Positions 1 to 8,793 of a stretch of DNA of 28,589 bases are shown here, piece after piece. The translations under genes and the position numbers were made by a program. Within the stretch, counting starts at the first letter, position 1; the number at the start of each line of letters is the position of its first letter. Source of the DNA: Lingula anatina (lineage: Eukaryota; Brachiopoda; Lingulata; Lingulida; Lingulidae); the NCBI RefSeq assembly GCF_001039355.2, contig NW_019775642.1, forward strand, positions 170,660 through 199,248. The letters run 5' to 3'. The notes below the pieces were generated by a model that worked only from the letters and a program-made list of their open reading frames with translations, had not been told where the DNA came from and ran no database searches.

Positions 1-432
1 TGGCGAGCTATGATTTTTCCCTGGACAAGAGCGTTTTCCTTGGAAAGAAACATAATATAATAATTCTACTAGACTGAAGAACTATGTACCAGAGTGTTTA
101 CCCGACACATCAGCTCCCATAATGTTCAACTTAAATTTAAACTAACGCTGAAATGCCCGGTCTCCACAGGCGGAGCTAGCGTGCTTAATGCGGGGTGTTG
201 CTGAAAGTAGCCTGGGCTCCGTATCTCGAAATAGAATCGGTTATGGAATCGAGACACTAACGCTCGTGCGCAACATAGCGAACCTTTCGAGATACGGAGC
301 CCTGGTCACGCTCCCTTTATCGCTTTGCATAGTAAAGGACACTCTTGTAAAAAATGAAAGACGTAATGTAACAATTTAGTTGTCATTATAGGTCAAATAC
401 GCCTTGCAGTCGACGCGTCAGGAAAGGTTAAC
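1..432. other. 5' flank of the P450 gene, no gene seen
   Basis: This is AT-rich flanking DNA before the P450 start codon. The only structured signal is a long inverted repeat at 214-302, listed separately. An open frame at 188-379 overlaps that repeat and resembles no protein I know, so I do not call it. No clear TATA box or first non-coding exon could be fixed by eye. Confidence 0.6.
214..302. repeat. Inverted repeat with 18-bp perfect arms
   Basis: The arm at 214-231 (gggctccgtatctcgaaa) is the exact reverse complement of 285-302. With one mismatch the match extends outward to 21 bp (211-231 and 285-305). The arms flank a 53-nt spacer. As RNA this would fold into a strong hairpin; as DNA it could be a very short foldback element or MITE end pair. 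It ends about 130 bp before the P450 start codon. No target-site duplication could be identified. Confidence 0.75.
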
Positions 433-2515
433 ATGGCCGTAGTCAATGTCACAGCGGTCTACGAGGCACTTCAATATACGCCTCTTATATTGTGCGTAGT
501 CTTGGCAATTTTATTCCTTAGCCTCACGAGGCAGGGCGACAGTCTAAGCCCCCCTCCAGGTCCATGGGGGCTCCCATTGGTTGGAGTTCTACCTTTTCTC
601 GCAAAACATCCTCAGGTTACCCTGATGAATTGGGCTAAAAAGTATGGTAGCGTATTCAGCGTCAAAATGGGAACAACAACAACCGTTATATTAAGCGGTT
701 ATGAGACTATCCGGGAAGCGTTTCAGAGAAAGGGGGCGTTGACGTCAGGTAGACCGCCTATGCCGACTTTTGATTTCCTCGATGGGAAAGGTACGTTAAT
801 ACATGTATCTAGGCCTAGAGGTTGGGGGTGGATGTGATAGTGACTAGTGTGCTACTAGCACCTTAACTTGTACAACACAGTGGTCGACCTAAGAATTCAA
901 CTGGCAGAAACCTAGTTTACATGTATAAAGCTTCAACGCGAAGACCGTTTTAACTTCTATAGTGATTTTCAACGTACATTTTACACGTGATGATACTGTA
1001 AAAAAAAATAAATAATAATTTTTTCCGTTGCTCAGATATAATATAATACACATACCCGTGAATAATTCGTGAACTATCTTCCAGGTTTATTATGCGCCGA
1101 TTATGGAAAGAACCAGATTGCACAGCGAGAATTTATATTGAAATACCTGGCAAAAGCTAATATCGAGGAACAAATAAAGGATGAAATCGATGCTCTCCTG
1201 CAGCGGATCCGAGCTACAAATGGCGAACCGTTCGACTTTCGTACTGTCATAAGCGCCACGACATCAAACATCATAGGTACCATATTGTTTGGGAACAGAA
1301 GGGACTACGACGACCCAGATTTCAACAAGCTGATCGATTCGTATAACATGGCATTTGCAATCAACTCTCAAGTTTCGGTTCAGAATTTTCTGCCGTTCTT
1401 TTCGTTTTTACCGCAGTGCCGCAAAGAGAGGGACGCATGGCACGCATTTGCAACCTACTCCAAACGGCTACTGGATCAGCACAAGAAGGGGTATGATGCA
1501 ACCGCCACGAGAAGTCTGGTCGATGCTTTCCTGCACCAAACAAAACACAAAGAGAACGACTTAGAAGTACCAATGCATGCCGATGACCTTCTTGCAAATT
1601 GCCAGTCGATTTACCTCGCCGGGGCTGAAACGACATCGTCGGCCTTAACATGGGGGATGTTGTATCTGTTATCCCACCCTGAAGTCTGCGGCATGATTCA
1701 AGCAGAACTGGACAAAATCGTAGGTAAAACCCGCCGCCCCAGTCTTGCCGACAAACCGAACCTCCCCTACTTTGGCGCCACCCTGATGGAGATACAGCGC
1801 TGTAATTACATTTCGCCGTTTGCCGTGCTGCGCATAGCGACGAAGGACACCAGTATCAATGGATACGTCATCCCCAAAGGGACACGCATCTTGGCAAACC
1901 TTTGGTCTGTGTTGATGAACGACGAAATCTGGCCCAACCCACGTGCATTTCAACCAGCGAGATTTTTGAATGATGAAGGAGGATTGAAAAAAGTTGAGGC
2001 GTTTATCCCGTTTTCCTTAGGTAACGATTTATCAAAACAAGAACTTTTTCTATAAAAAAGCTGGCAAGATGTTTCAACTAAACCGTGTTATTCATTTAAT
2101 TTACTTTTCCTCTTTCAATAACTTATAAAATTTCTCATTGTGACTTTCAGAGTGCATTATTTTCAATGAGAACGGAAAAAATACTGCATCTCAAACACAA
2201 TTTTAAAAAGAGGTTTTCATGTTGTATATTGCTTTCTTTTAACGTAAAGTTGGCCTTTACGGGATTTGGTCTGACAAGAAAACACACAGGAAGTTATACG
2301 ATATAGTACAGAATCAGTATATTTCTTTTCAAGGAAAACGCTCCTGTCCAGGAGAAATCTTGGCTCGCCAGAAAATGTTCCTCGTCCTCACTGCCTTAGT
2401 TCAGGCATTCACGTTCCACGTGCCTGAGGGGGAGGTGCTGCCGGATCTTGTTGGCACCACAGGATTGGTGTACATGCCCCCAAAGTTCAGGGTGTGTGCC
2501 AGACCAAGGACCTGA
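433..2515 (+). CDS. Cytochrome P450, CYP2-like microsomal monooxygenase
   Basis: Three exons: 433-790, 1085-2020 and 2334-2515, joined in phase 1 at both GT..AG introns, giving 491 aa, a normal P450 length. The ATG has a good context (aacATGG). Residues about 12-30 form a hydrophobic ER anchor, followed by a proline-rich hinge (SPPPGPWGLP). Diagnostic motifs are helix I AGAETT, helix K EIQR (ExxR), QPARF (PxRF) and the heme loop FSLGKRSCPGE with its ligand Cys, which is assembled across intron 2. By family it should be an ER haem-thiolate enzyme that takes electrons from P450 reductase and oxidises small lipophilic substrates; the substrate cannot be predicted. Oddities: the helix-C WxxxR motif reads QIAQR, with the Trp lost, and the stretch after it looks a few residues short. 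Introns are only about 300 bp. The gene is convergent with ACMSD. CYP2-clan placement rests on overall motif style. Confidence 0.95.
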
Positions 2516-3056
2516 TCAATGACTGGACACAGGGTGCGCTAGAAGTCCGTTGCAAAATTATTTTGTCTCACCCTGTGGGATTTCACGTAATCAACGGGAA
2601 CACGTTTCTTGCCACACATACGCTTTATATATGACTGATATATATTACAGGTGCTGAATAGCGTACACCCCTGTCTTTGTTACGAAATGCAAGTCAAGCA
2701 AGACCTTACAATTACTCCAGTACTGACCGTTTTTTTAGCTTTTTTTTTCCACAGCCAACAAAATTCAATCAATCAAAAAGTTTGTCTGCTTCTAAATGGG
2801 CAAGATATCTCAAAACAAATTTTACAAATACTGAAGGGATTATCTGGGTTAGCAGTTATTCAGAAAGGGAAGAATCAACTGCAATTTTAAATGAATCCGC
2901 ATCAACTAAACATATATTTAAAATATTATTTCTTCAAATTGTATTGCCTCTTTTTCTTGGTGGAGGTCTGCGTTGTGGCAGTGTTTTCTGGCTAACAATT
3001 ATATTGTACTGGCTCTTACGTATCTTATTAACATTAATCACATGTAAGAGTGTTAA

Positions 3057-3085
3057 AATAAAAATAATTAATATAAAATAATAAA
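3057..3085 (+). terminator. Candidate poly(A) signals of the P450 gene
   Basis: AATAAA hexamers at 3057-3062 and 3080-3085 lie about 550 nt after the P450 stop codon. They are the first clear plus-strand hexamers I found there. The 3' end itself cannot be fixed without transcripts. Confidence 0.4.
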
Positions 3086-3371
3086 TGCAAACGTTAAGAA
3101 AACATGATATATGATAATTATCATAAACGAACCGAAACCGAAATACTTCCATTTTACGGCCAACCTGAACGTACTATAGGCCTTCATCATACTGATGTGA
3201 GCAGATGTTGTTACTTAAGCCCCCTTTACACTGGACGGCGTCCCTTCTACGTCCAGCAGTTCGGCCCCATTTGAGAGTTAAATAATTATAATACTTTACG
3301 TGCCGACAACTGGTCGATCATTGAGCATTCATTCTGATACCAAATCAATGCTCGTGCCGACTGCTAGGTGG

Positions 3372-3442
3372 TTTATTATTGGCCAGGACATTGCATGTAC
3401 CTGTACATTACTCACATCAATTTCTTATGAATACAATTTATT
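3372..3442 (-). terminator. Candidate poly(A) signals of ACMSD
   Basis: On the minus strand AATAAA occurs at 3442-3437 and 3377-3372, about 350-420 nt past the ACMSD stop codon. Use of either would leave roughly 300 bp between the convergent ACMSD and P450 transcripts. Confidence 0.35.
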
Positions 3443-3794
3443 GTACTGTGTACTAAAAGTCTTACAGTGTATAATTGATATAAATAAGTCGTAGGTGATA
3501 CCTGGTAGGTTTTAACTATAGTTCTTTGTTCTCATTCAATGAGTCTGGAAGTAGATTTATACAAGTTGTAGTATATGGCTTTAAATGCAGTTCTGTTCAA
3601 TACAAAGACATTTCCCTTTAAATAGTTTGTTCCATGCAAATTCTTATAGCTTCAATTTGGTGATACTTTGCTTTAAATACCCATCAGGTATATGCTGCAC
3701 TCACTGCAGTCTTACAGTTTGGTCCCATATGTAAAACACTAAAAAAATTCCCTCAAGTCTACAGGCTTGGGTTTTTACATACAGTTAATAGAGT

Positions 3795-4046
3795 TTAGAG
3801 TCTTAGGGCAGGATCATATTTGGCTCGATCAAGTCCCAGAAATTCACAAGCATTCCCCGCCAGCAGCTTGTCCTGAAAACCAGACATCAAGCCTAGTAAA
3901 TAACGCTTTTTTGTTTCATCAACAATATAAAATTATACAATATCATTAATGCTCAGAATGAGCCAGATTCTTGTGATTGCAGTTGCCTCAGCACACACAT
4001 AGTGAGTGATAAGATAACAATTTCAAATAATTATATATATATTCAA

Positions 4047-4084
<38 letters not shown>

Positions 4085-7000
4085 TTTAAAGTTTTTTATT
4101 TTAAAAATATTTCAATAAATTAAGCCTTTTTTAAAATATTCTTTTGTGTGCACGCATAAGTGTTAGTAGTTGCTACGTATTGTACCTTGAATGAAATGAC
4201 TTTTTAAAAACTGATACAAATGTTCATTACAAAGTCTTAAAATGCAATTGTAAATAACATGGTGTAATGGAAGACACACAGTTTTGCCAGGATGTGGAAA
4301 TTTATAGTCTTGAAATTTGGAAACACAGAGTGGATCGAGGCCTTTTGTATATTTGTGCAGTACAAACTGAATATCCAACACGTACCTTGCATGTAAAGAC
4401 TTGTACTGAGACAAGAGGACACCATGCTCATTGATATCATAGGAGCCCTCTTTAAAAACAAACACCACCATCCTCAGCAGAGATGGAGGATACTGGACAG
4501 AATAGAGGTTATGAGATAGAGATGATCTCTGCCACCTGCAGAAACCCAGGCCAGAAAACTCATTGGGCGTATGATGATTATGTGAGCAGGAGTGTTTCAG
4601 ATCAGCATGCTGGCCAACTTTTTTTCATTTTGCCAAGCACTTAAGCACTAGTCACTCCCTCGACCACTGGTCACTGCCTCTGTGTCCCAATCACTCACCT
4701 TGAGATCATCTTCAAAGTCCTCCATGGATTCAATGAGTTTGCCAGGATGATGCTCACCAAGTGGAAATGGGTAGTCACTGCCCAGGATAACTTGATCCTA
4801 AACAAAGAATTAAGGAGTTTTATTGATTATTGTATCTCCATAATTTCTCCCTAGAGATAAATGAAGAATACAATTGATAAAAGATGTTTCACCAAAGGAA
4901 CATCAGACCCAAATGACATCAAAACTACAGACTTGACATTTAATATGGAATATTTTTTTCCAAATTATTTTTCATCAGTTTTTTCCTATTTTGCTGACTG
5001 ATAAATGAAAATAAGGATTAAAATCATGTTTTAATAACTTTTATTTATCTCTTTGATGTCATTGTGACATCAGTTCATTAATAGAATTCGCCAGTGAAGC
5101 AAACCAAAATGCATTGCCTACTCTAAGTCATACGACAACCATTGAAAGCGATATTTTGGATCTCCATATTTTCCAAATTATCGTCTTTAAAAGAGTTACA
5201 TGCCCCACAAAGGACCCTCATGTCAGTGTCATGTCATAGCAACGGTCGCTGTTACTCCTGACCTCATCTGGCTGCTACCAGAGCTTTCAAGCGGCAAGGC
5301 GTTCCTTAGAATAGGTTTTTAGAGTTTAATCTGGAAAAAAATTCCCGGCAACGGTCAAAACTTGTCCAATTCGGTTCAGATTTGTTGTAGGACATGAAGG
5401 CCGTTGATTCTTTGAGTAATAACCTACCCATGTATTGTCTATGTGGTTCAAATATGGCGATTTTGATTACCAATGCATCTGCTCAATCCCTTGGCTCTGT
5501 AAGTTATCTGCTATTAAAAGTGCTCTGTGTGAACGGACAATCTCATCGTGCAACCTAAAATTGTTCCTAAGGTGCCCTCTATCAAATGATAGTCAAATGG
5601 TTCCCAGATCATTCCTTTATTTCATCTGGTTTAGGTTTTCATCAATGACTACCATTGGTGTTTTGGCACCAATGTGGTATCCACTCCAAATACTGACGCT
5701 GCCAATGACTCTAGTCACTTTAGAAGCGGCACACGCCTTGTCGTAGGCCGCTTCAAGATGTCTATAAACTCTGCTGTGACCAGTTAAGCAGTACAGGTGA
5801 AATCTGACCTCAATAAAGAAAGCCACGCGGTTTCAATGTTCTACCCAGAAACGGTCATAGTCCTCAATTCATTAGAGAAACTGACGACGCTGTTTTGCTG
5901 TTTACAGTGCCTTCCTCAGAGGTTGTTTGGTATTCTAACCTGCTAAAACCAGTTTGGTATTCACTAAGAGCCTTGAAAAACGCGTTTTGGTCACAATTTG
6001 CCCCTCATTCTGAACGGACTGGGTGGCTTTTGTTTAGTTGCAGCAGCATATCCTGAAGGACAATGAGTCCTGTGCCCTGGTGGTAAGATGTCAATACATT
6101 GGGCGTGGTTTCTGTGCAGGTACATCAGTCTGGGCATAACTCCATGGAACTGTGCAGACCATACCGTTTGACACAATAATCTGTCTGGCAATGTCTATCT
6201 TTTTCGCGCCATTCTGACACAGATTAACAATTTTTAAAACATTGTTGAACTCATTTTACGCACTGCAAAACCGACTGCTTACATGCAAAATTTCAAATTC
6301 TTCTATGCAGTAGTTGCCGACATATGGATACTTTTTTGACGGAACCATGCTTCGCCAAAGCCCAGCTTAAAACAGGCCAAAGGAGCACTACCCACTTAAA
6401 TCACTGCATATTACACAAGGCAGCAGTGCAACAGACTTGGTAGTCAGTTAATTGGTAGCGACACACCTGACTTCACACTTCTCCAGTCAGATATCTTATA
6501 TGAGATCTGAGTTTTATGAAAAAAGAACGCATTTTTACCTAAGCATACCGTTGAAACTGAAATATTCCATATTAAATGTCAAGTCTGTATTTGACAGTCG
6601 AAAATTTTTAATTTACTATGACCATAAATAAGTTAGTACTAGTACAAGCCCCATTCAATAAACAATTGCATCATGGGTTTTGATGACAGAGAATTCCATA
6701 TATATTCAATACCAAGGGGTCATGACCTGTGACCTACTTACTTTGCCCATGACAACCACCAATACATGTAGTATCAAGGCCAAGAGGTCATGACTTGTGA
6801 CCTACTTACTTTGCCCATGACATCCACTAATAGTTTCAAGGTCAAGAGGTCATGCCCTGTGACCTACTTACTTTGCCCATGACATCCACCAATAGTTTCA
6901 AGGCCAAGGGATCATGGCACAGGGAGTCTGTGTAGATCTGCCCCAGATATTTTCTGGGGTTGACGCTGTTCTCAGTAGCACACAGATCTGGTCGTACATT

Positions 7001-8759
7001 GAAGCCATGCTCTATACGGCCAATTGTGTATGGAAATGCACCTCCTGCAATTTTAAATTATGATATCCCTTTTAAACTTGTGTACACATCAGACATTAGG
7101 TGAGTATATTGATATGACAGGGAAGTAATCAAACATGACAGCATGCATTTTGAAAAGCATTAATTTTCTAATAAATCTCTATAGAACATGTACCGATATA
7201 TCAAAAACAAACAGTGACTTATATTAATAGTATTCATTCCATTTTCTCAAGAAAAAATGTTTAGCCGCAGTCAAAACTTGCATAATTATGCATCCAAGTA
7301 CAATGGATTTCAAGTATAAACCATTAGAAACTGGGTTCTAAAATAAATTAATATAATTATAAACATTATTCACCTCCATGTGCAAAACAGACTTTAAGTT
7401 TTTGAAATCTCTCCAACACCCCTCCAAATATCATAGCACATATGGCGGTGGTGGTCTCTGCTGGCATACCTGTGACATGTTATGAGAAGAAAGATAATAC
7501 GCAGGGGCGGATTTAGGCCGTCTTCTGGGTCTTCTGGAAGACGGTCAGATTTTCAAGTTTACATTGTCAGCCATCTAATGTTTTCTGTCGGAAGACGGTC
7601 AAAAATGGAAGATGGATCAACAAAGATAATTTGGAAGACTGTCAGAAAATATCTCTGGATCCGCCCCTGATACAAGTTACCAAAGTACTGTAAAAGTGGA
7701 AAGTCATCCATGTGTGCTACATCAGTATATAGTGTGAATGCAATGCACATGTACAAGTTCATGTGTCTTTGTGCATGTGTTTGCACACATGTATTTATAA
7801 ATGCATGTGTATGTGTGTATGTGTGTGCAAATGGCAGTGTGCGCGTGTGAGAATTGCTGTCTGCCTGTGTGTGTGTGTGTGTGTTTGTCAGTGTGAGCAT
7901 TATGTGAGTTGCCTGTATCCACATGTGCGTACATCCATGTACATCATACATGTGTCAAAGTGCAAGTCTGTATGCAATAACAACATACCTACTAGCCACG
8001 GCAGCCAGTACTTAGACATCCTTCCGTCAAGGTGCATGTCCCAAGGGTGAACAAATATAGACACATCGTTCTCTTCTGCAGCCTAAGAAAAAAATAATAA
8101 AAAATTCAAATTATTCATGCATAAAAATATACATGTATGTACTGGTAATATATATATATTAGTGATATAGTAATTGCAATTATTCTCAATTGCCATTACA
8201 AGTACATAAGTTTATTCCTATTCAGTTAACCAAAAAAATTGCATTTAACCTGACGCTTTAGCTATTAACTTTGCAAAGGTTTGTACAAAAAGCCTATAAA
8301 AATAGCATACCCATGCAAGCATTACAGAAATTCTGACACCTTCAGCATCAGTCAATTCTCCCAGCTTTAGGTCAATAATATTTGACCTCACCCAAAGTCA
8401 ATAATTGTATAATATTTAAACTGTAAGTGGTGTGCCGCTCAAGTGGTACCCCTGGCCAGAATCAGTGTCTCTCCTGCAATACTAAATACATGAACCCAAT
8501 ATACCTGTGAACAGATGCACCACTGGCACCATTTCTGTTTGCAGGTGCACCACTGGCACCATTTCTGTGTGCAGGTGCACCACTGACAACACGCCTGTGG
8601 ACAGGTGCACCACTGACACCATACCTGTGTACAGGTGCACCACTGACAGCACTGACACCACTGTCACCACTCACTCTGAATACTGGCAGTAACTCTGGAG
8701 CATCCAAGTTCCAGTCATTGACATGAGACCCTATCTGTATTCCTGGAAAACCTGGAAGA

Positions 8760-8793
<34 letters not shown>

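Larger units (their letters stand above)
2516..3794. other. P450 3' UTR and convergent intergenic spacer
   Basis: AT-rich DNA between the P450 stop (plus) and the ACMSD stop (minus). It holds the candidate polyadenylation signals of both genes. Open frames at 2651-2890 and 2677-3081 are low-complexity and resemble nothing recognisable. A short GC-richer patch near 3216-3270 (cccctttacactgg) looks like one end of a mobile element, but no matching second end was seen. Confidence 0.55.

Noticed and set aside
3216-3270. Possible transposon end (cccctttacactgg)
   Set aside because: No matching inverted end or target duplication nearby.
5991-6191. 66-aa minus-strand frame as the N-terminus of the Tc1 transposase
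   Set aside because: It has no residue pattern I can match to the Tc1 DNA-binding region, so I did not extend the relic over it.
7559-8050. Long open frames on both strands in a TG-rich stretch
   Set aside because: They are products of the (TG)n repeat, with only Cys/Val/Met or His/Thr-rich translation and no gene structure.
8504-8653. CRISPR-like array
   Set aside because: Units are contiguous 30-bp tandem repeats with no spacers, in an animal intron.
8462-8707. Minus-strand frame with repeated SGAPVHR-type units as a separate repeat protein
   Set aside because: Only its start (the real ACMSD exon 5) is coding; the rest is the 30-bp minisatellite after the donor.
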